Source: Asterella californica (Eukaryota; Streptophyta; Marchantiopsida; Marchantiales; Aytoniaceae). From it: a stretch of DNA of 64,000 bases. The DNA lies in NCBI GenBank assembly GCA_036924285.1, contig JAYKYS010000004.1, positions 13,052,001 to 13,116,000 of the forward strand. Reading direction: 5' to 3'. Below the pieces are notes generated by a model, which was not told where the DNA came from, searched no databases, and saw only the letters and a program-made list of their open reading frames with translations. Both the position numbers and the translations under genes were made by a program. Below are positions 46,701-57,251 of this stretch, one piece after another. The stretch's first letter is position 1. Every line of letters begins with the position of its first letter.

Positions 46701-48596
46701 ATCATCCTCCGTATCAGATTCCCAGTAGTCACTAGTGGGTCTATCAGAATCAGAAGTCACAACTCCAACACCTGAGAGAGGAACTATCACTCTATGATCT
46801 CTAGACCCAATCCGTAAGTATCCCTTGTGCCACCTATCAGTGGTGCGCACAGCTCTCAACCAAGGCCTACCTAGGAGCAAATCATAACTAGAGTCCTTTA
46901 ACACTTGAAAGGACATCAATGTTTGAACTCCCATCACAGACACGACCACCTTCTCTAACACACCAAGAGGTCTTACCCGTTGCTTGTTAGCCATCCCCAC
47001 GACAATGCTAGCCGGGCAAGTTGGTTCCATCCCCAACTTCTTCATCAACCTCTCCGATATGGCGTTGACAGCCGATCCTCCATCCACCAATACGTCAGAG
47101 ACGTAGTGACCATTCAACCGGACTTCAATCTTTGAAGCCCTAGTGCATACCTCTGAAGCATGCACATCCACCACACCAACTCCCACAGACTTTGATGTCT
47201 TGCGCTTGGGTTTCTTCTTCTTGCTTCTCTTAGAACTCAGTCCTCCTCTGAGTTCCCTTCGTAAGCTGGGATTAAGTGCGATCAGTTGTCCAACAGTGAT
47301 GTTGGCTTTCTGAGGACCCACATCTTCAACCACATCATATCCCGCTTGGGAAGATGAAATGGTGAAATCCGTCATCCCCTGCTTCCTTCTTGGCTCCCTT
47401 GACGTACTCGAAACATTACTCGAACGAGTACTTCTACTTGCTGACTCCTCCATGAAAACCGGTTCATCAGAAAATCGAGTTCTTTTCCTTTCTTGAGCTA
47501 AAAGCTCCACCGGTGCATGAGAAGAGTTGGAACTCTCTCCTTTCTCGTAGATGAGATCTCGCACGACATCGATAGTAGCCACCCCCTTATCTCGTCTTTG
47601 TGATGGATTTCTTCCACCCACATTCAATCTGACAGCTTCGGCACCTCTTGCTCCGTTGTTAGGACAATTTCGCTGGAAATGAGAACCTCCACACGTCCAA
47701 CAAGTGATTCCTCCAAAGTTACCTTGGTTGCTTCCAAAGTTACTTTGATTTCCTCGGTTGGGATTGTTGTCGTAACCTCTTTGACCTCCTCCTCCACCTT
47801 TGGTCCTCCATTCTCGTAAGTGCACCACGTTTATCTTGAGATCCGCAAGAGTATCGGTGATGCTCTTCAACTCGGCATGAAAATCAGAGGTGGCAGTAGA
47901 CATCGTTGTTGGAACAAACGGTCTTGGCACCACCGTTGGAGTAGGAGCTGACGTTGAAGCAATCACCAATTGTGATGGTGCAGGTGCGATCGTTGTGACT
48001 ACACCAGGAGTCGGAGTCGACATCAGAGCAGCATGATGAGGTTGGATGATATCTCCTTCATCCAAACTCTCTTCCATGTTTGTCGCAATCTTGATGACCT
48101 CCGCTTTGGTTGTTGGCTTCTCGTACCTCACTTGGGTTCGAATTGAAGGCCTCAACCCTCCCACCAAGTTCTTGGTCAACACTGCTCCAATCCTCGCCAT
48201 CGTTAGCTCCACATTGTCTCCACTCTTCCGTAGGACCGTCCGAAACCGTTGCTCCAACTTATCCACCCTTTCGGCATATTGCCGAACTTTCTCGTCGTCC
48301 CGTTGCTTCAAATGAGTAAGCTCCACCATGAGCTTCTCATAACTCTCTTCTGGAAAAAAATCTTCGATGAGTGCATTACTCAACGTCTCCCATGTGTCCT
48401 CAACTGCACCAGGTGTCTGGCTCTTCACTCGGTCTTCATACCACGTAAGAGCAAAATCTTCTAAAAACTCCAGCAGTAACAACACCCATTCTTCCTTCCT
48501 TCTCACGGTGTTTCCGATGCAACCTCTTTTGAAATCTCGTACAAATGGTTCTACATCTTCATTGTCCTTCCCATGAAACACTGGTAACTTCCCCAT
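43733..48596 (-). pseudogene. B gag-pol (one frameshift)
   Basis: It starts MGKLPVFHGKDNED at 48596. Gag core, then a Gly-rich linker with zinc knuckle CWTCGGSHFQRNC. A protease with VLVDGGSAVN, and RT reading GDGYSGYNQIK. At 46058-46065 a 2-bp loss relative to A shifts the frame just after this motif. The second frame carries the rest of RT (FIDDF), RNase H (YTDAS) and integrase (GIDFVG, SDRGGEF, GLAEK, GPY/F-like end). A 21-bp in-frame loss before the zinc finger removes seven residues present in A. Otherwise it is open, so B was recently active. Confidence 0.9.
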
Positions 48597-48645
48597 CTTG
48601 TAACTATTCTTTCTACCCTTCTAATTTTTGTGCAATAACTACTCG

Positions 48646-48810
48646 CTAAAAGAATACAAACATCACCAATTCTATTCGCGAATAATCTACCATAGGTAAA
48701 ATGAAAGGAAATGGTTGTAACAACACCTCTTGTGCCATCTCTTCTCCCAAGGTAATCATGAGCCTGAGTCACATCACCGCCTTCTCCACCATCCGAATGA
48801 CGATCTCCAT
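48646..48810 (-). pseudogene. Micro-ORF of B (one stop)
   Basis: Counterpart of 30026-30193. The ATG overlaps the ORF1 stop (TGATG). 54 codons with a TGA at codon 14, then LRLMITLGEEMAQ and QPFPFILPMVDYSRIEL, closely like D. The stop position and length at the far end also match. Confidence 0.5.
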
Positions 48811-49286
48811 CACAACTCAGCTGAGTCCTCTTTTGAAGTCGACAACTTCTCCGTCTCAACTCTTTGAGTCTCGTCCAACTTCTCGACTACTGACGTAAGT
48901 AGGGCGGCCACATCGACGCACTTGTGTCCTCTGGATAGATCACCCACTCCACAACTTGGACAAAGTTCTTCGCCTAGAAGATGAATTGACGCTGGTGACG
49001 ATGGACCCACTCGAAGACTTAAATCGGTAAACTCTCGCTTCCCTTTAGCTCTCTCGGTTCTGATTCTAGTTGGACAATTCACTACTTTGTGTCCCAACCC
49101 TCTACAGAAATAACACCACAAGTCGGTTTCTACTCTTCTCCTTGGAGATTCTACTTGAGGTTTAGTACTAGGATTTTCAAACTCGACGATAATCTCTCTC
49201 GAACTTTCTCCGACACTTACTATGACATCTAAACCTTCAGGAAGGTTTCTAAGTCTAACTTTCCAATCTTTTGAATTTCCACTCAT
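48810..49286 (-). CDS. B ORF1, two-zinc-motif protein
   Basis: Start chosen at MSGNSKDWKVRLRNLPEG because it aligns with D; an in-frame ATG lies five codons earlier at 49301. Zinc knuckle CYFCRGLGHKVVNC, then CPSCGVGDLSRGHKC (CX2CX8HXC), then a tail ending SAEL. The spacing of both zinc motifs and the VRLRNLP start are shared with D, though many other residues differ. Confidence 0.7.
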   Translation of the reverse strand: MSGNSKDWKVRLRNLPEGLDVIVSVGESSREIIVEFENPSTKPQVESPRRRVETDLWCYFCRGLGHKVVNCPTRIRTERAKGKREFTDLSLRVGPSSPASIHLLGEELCPSCGVGDLSRGHKCVDVAALLTSVVEKLDETQRVETEKLSTSKEDSAEL

Positions 49287-49424
49287 GTTGCACCTTCTCA
49301 ACCATTAAGTGGACAAAATATCATAGAGGAAAATAATTCTACCTCACTTTCTTAACTCTTCCGAGCTTTATATTGGAAATCGTGTATTATACATGCTATA
49401 CACGAAATAAAATCTAATCTAAAA

Positions 49425-49742
49425 TTAACTATCGAAGATATGATCCTCCTCACCATCGTTTGTACTAATCACAACAGACATCTTGAACTCACTCTTGTAA
49501 GGATCCAACTCTACTTCACCAGGAGCATTCGTGGCCTCCACAGTGAATGATGCTTTAAACTCGACTTTCTTCAAATCTGTGCCAATGGTCGAGGAAGCTT
49601 CTTCGTATAGGGTAAAGAGAGCACCCCAAGTGCTATAGATGCGGGTTCGTAACTCATCTATACTTAACTTGGGCTTCTCCGTCTCTGTTCGAACTCCTAA
49701 ACGTCTCTTTTTCCACCTCGTCATTCGAACTAGATTCCCCAT
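49425..49742 (-). CDS. Unknown 105-codon ORF upstream of ORF1 (B or C leader)
   Basis: It starts MGNLVRMTRWKKRR, is basic at first, then mixed (TWGALFTLYEEASS ... VVISTNDGEEDHIF). Open in the element's sense direction, 124 bp before the ORF1 frame. D has nothing like it at this place, so it is either specific to this family or chance. I do not recognise it. Confidence 0.35.
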   Translation of the reverse strand: MGNLVRMTRWKKRRLGVRTETEKPKLSIDELRTRIYSTWGALFTLYEEASSTIGTDLKKVEFKASFTVEATNAPGEVELDPYKSEFKMSVVISTNDGEEDHIFDS

Positions 49743-49911
49743 GAAGTATCTTCAAGACCTCCTTGTATGCCGAAACGTATATCTCTTAGTTGGTAAGAGA
49801 TCTCTCCAAGATTTTTGTGGTCTCCAGTAGCTCAACCTCCAAACTACTAAATCATGAAGTTTCAACAGAAACTTCCCTAATCAGAAGAGATGGTGATGAC
49901 TGTACAAATTT

Positions 49912-50402
49912 TTAGAGAACTGAAATTTGTATATTTTCACTTCCCTCATGGTTGTCAACCCCCTCCACTTTGAAAAATTCTTTCTCTCTCTTCAGACCTC
50001 ATCTTCTCATGATTTCTTTTGTCCTGGATAACTTATCAGCCACTCTAAAACACTGGAAAGTTTCTCAGGAAAATAAAATTCACAGAAAATCTGACAATGA
50101 CTGTAAATTTTTTTTAGATAACAGAATTCCTCAACTCTCACGAATAGACCCCCTCAACTTTGAAAATTCATTGCTTCCTCTCTAGACCACCTTTTCCTAT
50201 GACTTCTTTTGTCTTAGATAGGTTATCAGCCAATCTAAAACACTGGAAAGTTTCTCAGGAAAATAAAATTCACAGAAAATCTGACAGTGACTGTAAATGT
50301 TTTTCAGATAACAGAATTCCTCAACTCTCACGAATAGACCCCCTCAACTTTGAAAATTCATTGCTCCCTCTCTAGACCACATTTTCCTATGATTTCTTTT
50401 GT
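49912..50402 (-). repeat. 190-bp tandem repeat, about 2.5 copies, in the leader
   Basis: AGATAACAGAATTCCTCAAC occurs at 50116 and 50306, with the 190-bp unit almost unchanged. A more diverged unit precedes it from about 49912. The array ends abruptly against the truncated C LTR at 50403. Confidence 0.8.
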
Positions 50403-50963
50403 GAATATGAGAGTCCTTTCCACTCTCTCAACTCCTCCTTATATACTCTACAACTTCTTACCGTGGTAACGTTTACTAAGTTACGTTACCACATGGTAAG
50501 TGCGCAATCCAAAATAGTTAAACTTCTAAAGGCTACTAAAATTTAAGAATAGCCCACACATTACTTGTTCTACTTTACTAAAGTAAGAGATTCTCCTACT
50601 TTAGCTTTTGTAAAGTGTTAACTTTCCAAACTATCCAATCAGAAGACGACAACAAACTAATACGTCTTTTGAGGAGCATCTCTAGATCTTTGTGCATGAC
50701 TTTTCATCATGCATCCAATCAGCGATGGTCAATAAAGTTACATACTTTTGAGAAGCATATTTAGAGCTCCACACTTGTCACATAGTACCGTAGTGAAACC
50801 TCTAATAGTTTCCTTAACTTAGTTATAACTATCTCAGCTAGTTATGACTAGTTTTGATCACTCTAGATTTAGATCTTCAAACTAGAGTAACCTATAAGAT
50901 AGTCATACCTAATGAAATTTATATAAGCACGCACACAAATAATGGGATACTTGTGGTGTGACA
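50403..50963 (-). repeat. C 5' LTR, truncated
   Basis: Matches 38952-39512 base for base in length (561 bp); the first 238 bp and the primer site are missing. Followed by GTTC (50964-50967). Confidence 0.85.
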
Positions 50964-50967
50964 GTTC

Positions 50968-51385
50968 AATCTCCAGTTGTGGTTGTAGAGGAGAAAGATC
51001 CAACCATCGAGGACCTATAGCAAAAGATGCAAGATCTACAAGCTAAGATTACTAGGTTGGAAGAAAAGAGATCGTCGACCAAGACGATGCTTGTACCCAA
51101 ACCAACTTGGGTACATCAGTGTGTGTGGTGTAATGGTACGGATCATCAGTGGGACGATTGCATCGACTTTGCAGAGTCTTTGCAACAAGAGGTAATTTCT
51201 TGAGAGGATGGAAAGGTTGGATTCAAAAGTACAGGTACTCTCCTTCAAGCCAACGTTGGTAAAGGAAGGATGAAGAAGTTTGAGGAGGATTACTTTGCAA
51301 CACATGCAGTTGTAGTTATCTAAGCTACAAGTTATGGTGCTAGGGTGGAGGAGATTGAACATGATCCATATGGATGATTTGGATG
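50968..51385 (+). pseudogene. G3 gag, second part (between C and E2)
   Basis: Continues gag after C: VVVVEEKDPTIEDL, then a coiled segment (QKMQDLQAKITRLEEK), zinc knuckle CVWCNGTDHQWDDC (CX2CX4HX4C) and GTLLQANVGKGRMKKFEEDY. Four in-frame stops. The order matches the F gag at 32066-32460. Confidence 0.75.
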
Positions 51386-51390
51386 AGCAC
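51386..51390. repeat. Target-site duplication of E2 (AGCAC), left
   Basis: AGCAC precedes E2 and recurs at 57247-57251. Confidence 0.8.
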
Positions 51391-51727
51391 TGTGGTGCCC
51401 ACAAATTACAAGATTCACGAATTTTTGAAATTTTTAAGATTAATAACTTGTTTGTATAACTGAAGAAGCGTTGTTACTTAAGACTACGGCTTCCTTAGAA
51501 GGAAGATGATATTGTGAGCTGCTTGTAATAATAAGTTGACTTCTTCAGAAGACGACCGTCTTCCGGGAAGCGTCTTCTCGGTGATGTCTTCGGAAGACGG
51601 AAGACGGCGGAAGACACGTATCTTCCAGAAGACGGCAACCGCAAAAGCTTAACCACGTCAGAAGTAGGTGTACCTACCAGATAGCACCGAACAGGTTAGG
51701 TAGGTTGGGAGAGTCGAAATCTCTGAA

Positions 51728-51781
51728 CTACGGGGAAGATGCGCATGAAGCGCATTAGCGCATTTCAGCTTCCCGCAGTAG
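51728..51781. other. Conserved stem-loop of element E (E2 copy)
   Basis: CTACGGGGAAG (51728-51738) faces CTTCCCGCAGTAG (51769-51781), with an inner ATGCGC/GCGCAT pairing. Counterpart of 7412-7464. Confidence 0.45.
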
Positions 51782-53393
51782 GAGAGCTTCTTGGGTGAGA
51801 AGATTGATTCGAGGGTGAGCTTTGAGTGAGGAGAGAACGAGGTGAAATTGAGTGAGGATAGGATCGATTAGAAGCTAGAAGGAAGGGGAGGTCAAATTGC
51901 TGAAGCGCAGGAAGCGTGGTGAGCCGATGACGTTTCCTGTGAACTCCCGGAAGCTGACATTGGAGGACGGCTGAGTAGAATCGAAGGTGGACTGGCTTAA
52001 TCGATTGAGGCGTAGTCAGGAACTGACCGCAGAAGCAGCTCAGTGGGGTCGCATTGGAGTTGAGACCAGAGCCGGAAGCGCGCAGAAGAAAAAGACAACT
52101 CGAGAAGCAGACAGAAGATAGTAGAGATTCTTCCCATGTTCTTTTCCCTTCCCACTGCTTCTCACCTTTGTTTGGTATCCCCCGTGCTTCCCCGGTGGTT
52201 TGCAAGTAACCTGATAGATCGATTCTCCCATCCCTATTTTCCTACTGTGACATTGGGCGCAGAAGCGCTGCCCAATTTCTATCAGCCATCTTCTTGCTTC
52301 TTCCCGAGTTCAATTCGAGCTTCCCTACCCCTAGTCCTCAAATTGGAGATCCCAGCTATCAATTTCCCTACCCTACTATCCCTCTACCCCCGAAACTTTG
52401 AACAGAAGACGCTTCGGAAGATCTGAACATCTTCGGAAGACGCTTCTAAAACTTGACTATCTTCAGAAGACGCTTCGGAAGCCGGACTATCTTCGGAAGT
52501 CGATTGTACACAATTCGTATCAAGAGTGGATTTGCTTTGGTTTGGTGTTAAGAGAGGCTTGGTACGAATTCCGAGTGGCTTGGTGAGTTGTTTTGTTATT
52601 TCGAGAAGTTGGAAGTCGAGAACTAGGCCTGTGCCTCTCGGTCTTCCAAGCTTCTCAAATCCACATCTTCCTAGAGAGACTAGAAGGCTGGAAGGGCTGG
52701 CAAAATGCGCGAGAAGACGTGAGGGTCCATTTCGGGTCTCTTCTGTCCGACCCCTAGCAGCCTATTCCTTCTTCTTCCCGAACTTAGGAGAGAGTCGTGA
52801 GAAGCCTTGCTAGCAGAATCTAGAGAGAATGGTCAAGGGTCATGTCTTCTCATCATGCAGCAAGCTTCTTCTGAGTGCGTATGAGAGGTGAGAAGTCAGA
52901 AGAACAGAGTGCAAATGTCTTGAGTCTGTTGTGAAGATAGATTGCGCGTAGGAAGAAGAAGACAGGTGAGACCAGTGAAGGGAAGCCTGACTTCAGGAGG
53001 TCTTTCGAAGAAGACATTGAATCGGAAGCTGTCCTGGGAGTCTTCCCAGAGGCCACTGTCGCCGCAGGAGCTCGCAACCATCTTCTGAACCTGTTATGCA
53101 CTCTATGTTTCACGAATCTTGTATCTTCTGATAGGAAGTAGGATATAATGCAAAGTGGGTTGTCTTCTTGGTAATCCATGCGAGGCCTTGCTTAGTTAGG
53201 ATTGTTTAGATATAGCTCGGAAGACGAGAGCTATCTAGGAAGCACTGTTAGAATCCCGGAAGACGGAGTAGCTGTCTTCTGGAAGACTAGTTTCGTCTTC
53301 TGAGAAGTAGAAGCTAGGTTGTGGGCACTTGGGAAGGACTGAGCCTTCAGCTCACAGTAAGTGCGTGTGACTTAGTGCAACAGATCTTCCAGT

Positions 53394-55701
53394 ATGTCGA
53401 TGCATCCTCGAGGGTTGGTGTTAGCGGTAGCAGAGTTGGTCGAGGCCACACCCTTCCTCAAGGAGTTGGGTCTCGACTTCTTCCTGTGGGATTGGAACCT
53501 CGCCGACCAGGGACTTCTAGAGGAGGTTTGGGCAGCATACCGCCTCGCAACCGTGTACCTGCGAAGGCAGGAATAGCTCGAGGAAGGTCATCTTCCTGGA
53601 CTGAAGATTGGTGGCGCAAGGCCTTCCACAGGTCAGAATCCGAGGACCGATGGTATTGGCTCGAGAAGAAGATCTTGCCCAGGATCGTGAGTGAGTGGCA
53701 TGTGCCTGGGAGCACAACTTGCCTCTTCATGGAAGACAGACAGGGCAGGAACGAGTGGAAGATCGAATCTTACCGAGAGCCGAAGAAGCGACTTCTGGCG
53801 AAGCTGTTTCTGCATTTCTTTCCCAAGGGGAAAACGCAGAAGACGGGGTACATTGGAGATCAAGATGTGGAGTTCTCGGAAGCAGTGTGGGATGAAGGAG
53901 TGCCCGTCAACTGGGGCTCATTCTTCCACATATACGTACAGACGGAGCTAGCGTACTTGGGTATCCCGGCGGGAGGACACTTGACACCTTTTCTCTGTTA
54001 CTTGTACGCAGTCATGGGGGATCTCACGGAAGGACAGTTGATGAAGTATGGGCCAACAGGGCAACATGAGACGAAGGAAGAGACCTCAGAAGAAGATGAT
54101 CGAGCAGCAGCCACAACTCTCCCTCCCACTCTGATGCCGCAGCTGAGGTCCGGCTCTCACCAGAAGACGCTTTTGGTGAGGGAAGATGACTCCAGTGGGT
54201 CAGAAGACGCCACGCCTCCGAGGAAGATGGGTCCTAAAAGTGTACCTAGGAAGCTCACCTCCCTCATTCATTCGAGATCGGAGTCTGACTCGCAGGAAGA
54301 GCCGCTGAGTATCCGATCGGAGCAAGAGATCGCTTCTGCAACACTAGGGCGTCTTCCGAAGACTCTAGAAGACGAAGGGTGGATGGATACTCCTACTGCG
54401 ATGCGAGGAAGCGCAGTAAAGAGGACCGCTTCTATCATGGGGGGAGATCTTCCACCTCGGAAGACGAGAAGAGTAGCTTCTTCTCGTGTGCAGAAGCTGA
54501 AGACCATTGTGGTGGAAGAGGCATCTCTGCCTCTGGAAGACAAGGTCGACACCTCCAATCGAATTGTGGAGATGAACTTGTCTTCCGCAGGAAGAAGACT
54601 GGAAGAATTCAGCGTCTTCTTCCACAGCGAGATCCAGCCAGCTACGGAGTTGCTGGAGAAGAGAGCGAAGGCTCATGAGAGGTCCTTACATCCTGGATTC
54701 GACCTACGCACCTTGATGCGTCAGGAAGAAGGTCAGAAGAAGGCAGAAGCGCTGGAAGCTAGTCTCCGCACCACGGAGAAGCTCGCAGCGAGGTACAAGG
54801 CAGAAGCAGCCGCTTCTGCCAAGGAGCTGACCCAACTAAAGAACGGCAACCAGGAGTTGCAGGCGCGTTTACAACAGCGCGATCAAGAGGTTCTCCGAGT
54901 GCGGGGGAAGATCACCGCCCTCGCAGAGAAGAAGACAACATGGAAGACGCAGCGAGAAGCCGTAGAAGCGCGAGTTGCAGAAGAGAAGATGCAGCGGGAA
55001 TCAACAGAAGCTCGTGCACAGGAGATGCTAGCACAGTCGGTGGAAGAGCTTCGAAAGAAGTTCAACTTCACCGCGGGTAGGAAGTTGCTTACCTTGGCTA
55101 GAGAGTGGGACAATGAGTCCAAGGAGATGTTGGTAGGGTGCAAGGAGAGTATGTTCAGGTATTTGGATCGGCAGATAGAGGGAGTAAAGACACTCTATGG
55201 TCTTCCCTTGATTCCGCCACTTGCAACTGCATCTTCCCAAGCTCCAGCACCATTGACTGGATCCGGATTGGAGAAGGAGGAGTTCGACCTCGCTGTCCAC
55301 TTGGTAGTGACAGCGCTGGAAGTCGAGAAGACTCCGGAAGATGCTCCGGAAGACAGGAAGAAGAACCGTCTTCCCAAGTATTCATCGTGGAGGAAGTGAC
55401 TTCCCCGGACCCCTATGAGGTCGCCATGGTCTCTAGTCCCGCACCAATGCCTCAGAAGAGCGAGGAAGCGCAAGTCGACCCAGCTTCCCAGAAGACGCTT
55501 CCGTCTTCCGAAGCAGAAGCTGAAGCTGAAGCCGAGGAAGAAGCAGCAGCAGCGACAGCAGGGCCAGCAAAGAACGATGAGGAGGAAGCCACTTCAGTGT
55601 TACCCGAAGTGTTCACAGGGCTTTCTAGCTTATCAGAAGCCGCGTTAGGAGCTCCAGTAGGAGCAGATCAGGTAGAGGTTACCTCCGAGCAATCAGAGTA
55701 G
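53394..55701 (+). pseudogene. E-family coiled-coil protein (two frame breaks)
   Basis: N-terminus in one frame from MSMHPRGLVL (LKELGLDFFLWDWNLADQG) to a stop at 53576. A second frame runs to 55399: WRKAFHRSESEDRWYW, then a globular part with GVPVNWGSFFHIYVQ and AYLGIPAGGHLTPFLCYLY. An acidic Ser-rich linker, a basic patch and a coiled coil of about 150 residues (54590-55040) follow, then FNFTAGRKLLTLAREW and FRYLDRQIEGVKT. A 19-bp loss near 55350 shifts to the tail frame ending EQSE at 55701. The globular-plus-coiled-coil plan faintly recalls the plant 'putative gypsy type transposon' proteins; I would not assign it. The true start is uncertain. Confidence 0.6.
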
Positions 55702-57246
55702 ATAGTAAACACAACCGACGTTTACAGTTTTCAAATTTAGTAAGACCGAACATGCTATCTTCAAGGTGGCAGTTTTCAGTGTAAAATTAGTTAGGCATCC
55801 ATGTGGCAGCATAGGTAGCGTAGGAACAACAAGGTGGATGGCTAATCAGAAAAGGAAATGGTTTGCATGTGGAGTGGCAGCCTTCTGATAGCGCCCATCT
55901 CTCCCTGGTGGTCGTCTCCTCTGTTTTTCTCATGGTAGAAGACATAAGTAGGATCAAAGAGTAGGAAATCTAGTTAGTTCGTTACACACACACTACACCC
56001 GATGTTAGAGACATACAAATAGTCTAGGATTATACCGGAGGGGTCTGCATGCTCGTTACCAGCAGTGGTTCGAAGATGTAGATAGAGGTAGTGGACAGTT
56101 TAGGAACAGAGAACGGCATCCTCGTGCAGTCCTGTTGGCTAGACTGTTGTGTCGAGGAGTAGGCGCAAGAAGTAGAGAGAGTGAGCTTCCCAATGTCAAT
56201 GTGACATCTTCTCGGAGAATGGATTGCGGATTTGAGTGCAGAAGCTTTGTTCATGTCTTCTGGGTGGTGGGTTTTCTTGGATTCACTCCCGATTGTGCAT
56301 GGGAAGCGTTCTTCTTGAGTGGTGGTGATTGTCAGCAGTTGTGGAATTGCAGCTTGGCTCGTCCAGTAGAGCACTTCGGATCTACGTACGGACGGTCTGA
56401 TGGGTAAGGGATCTCAGAGGACAGAGTAGTCAGAGCAGCGAAGAGAAAGAAGAAAGAAGCCTTCTTCTCACAGCAGAAGACGACATCCTCAAGTAGAAGA
56501 CGGTGCAACTGTACACACGTTTGTTGTCTTCCTCCCCAAACTATTACAAGCAGGGATGGCTTGTTCGTTAGGATCCAGACTAGAAGCCTGTCGGAATCTT
56601 AATTTCTCTCTTTCATCTTGTTTTCTCTTGTTTGGATTTTCTCTTCTTCCCCAACTTCCCTCATCTTCCTCATCTTCTTACCTTCTTATAGTGAGCTTCT
56701 GAGACTTCTATTGAGCTTCCGTCAAGGTGAATGTCGTTGTAGTGCTGCAGGAAGACCATTTTCGTAGGTAGAAGCCTGGGAAGGCTACATGGGACATACA
56801 CCCTGTGATTAATCTCACCCGTTGGAATGCGAGTGCGAGAGTAAGGTCGAACAGTCATTACTAGTCGACTTCTGCGAAGCAAGGACAGTCTTCTGGAGGT
56901 GCGAGAAGCTGAGTTGAACCCCCAGAAGCCGATAATTGCTTCGGGAAGACGGTACTGAGAAGACCGGAAGAAGTGACCTGGAAGCAGGAAGCGCGTCTTC
57001 CCGAGCTTCTCTGTGAATAGGTGTGTGATATTTTAGTTAGTAGTTGTTTGTTTAGGTCCAGAGCACCTTTTGGCGAGTCTGGGAGACGTGTGGTTTTGCG
57101 AGAAGACGGGATTTCTAGACAGAACCCGTGTGTTTGTATGTTTGTACAGATCTTAGAACTTAGAGCAGCGTTACTTGTGCAAATTCTTTGTGGGAATGAT
57201 ATCTTGTATACTAAATGGGCAAAAGGAGTAATCCTGCGACACTACA
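55702..57246 (+). other. E2 3' non-coding region
   Basis: No conserved ORF. GAAGAC motifs continue to within 150 bp of the end. It aligns with 15362-16984 of E1 throughout. Confidence 0.6.
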
Positions 57247-57251
57247 AGCAC

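Larger units (their letters stand above)
42805..49301 (-). mobile_element. Element B, same family as A, 5' LTR lost
   Basis: The 3' LTR is 42805-43719 and the polypurine tract is TTTAGTCCGGGGATAAAA (minus strand) at 43720-43737. The gag-pol, micro-ORF and ORF1 are in the order seen in D. The right limit is uncertain: no second TGTAA...TTACA LTR follows, and the sequence to 50402 could belong to B or to C. The left flank is the C protease, so B is younger than C. Confidence 0.8.
38714..50963 (-). mobile_element. Element C, Athila/Tat-like LTR retrotransposon containing B
   Basis: The 3' LTR is 38714-39512 and a truncated 5' LTR is 50403-50963, flanked by GTTC. Over the shared 561 bp the LTRs have the same length and about 14 differences. 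Pol is at 39526-42804, where B is inserted. C's protease start, gag and primer site are gone together with 238 bp of the 5' LTR and the 5' end of B. One or more deletions must have joined B to the remnants of C somewhere in 49302-50402. Confidence 0.8.
51391..57246 (+). mobile_element. Element E2 (full-length copy of the E family)
   Basis: 5856 bp, TGTGGTGCCCACA to CACTACA, flanked by AGCAC. The 5' region (51391-53390) is non-coding with a conserved hairpin. The long ORF lies at 53394-55701 and a 1.5-kb 3' region follows. I counted about 54 GAAGAC or GTCTTC sites; about 3 are expected by chance. No LTR pair, no transposase motif and no RT. The copy serves as the empty-site control for the insertions in E1. 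Confidence 0.75.

Noticed and set aside
48046..48576. + strand ORFs over B gag
   Set aside because: Shadows of the minus-strand gag-pol; the sense frame carries all recognised domains.
49912..50402. CRISPR-like array
   Set aside because: Units are contiguous 190-bp tandem repeats without spacers, in a eukaryotic retroelement leader.
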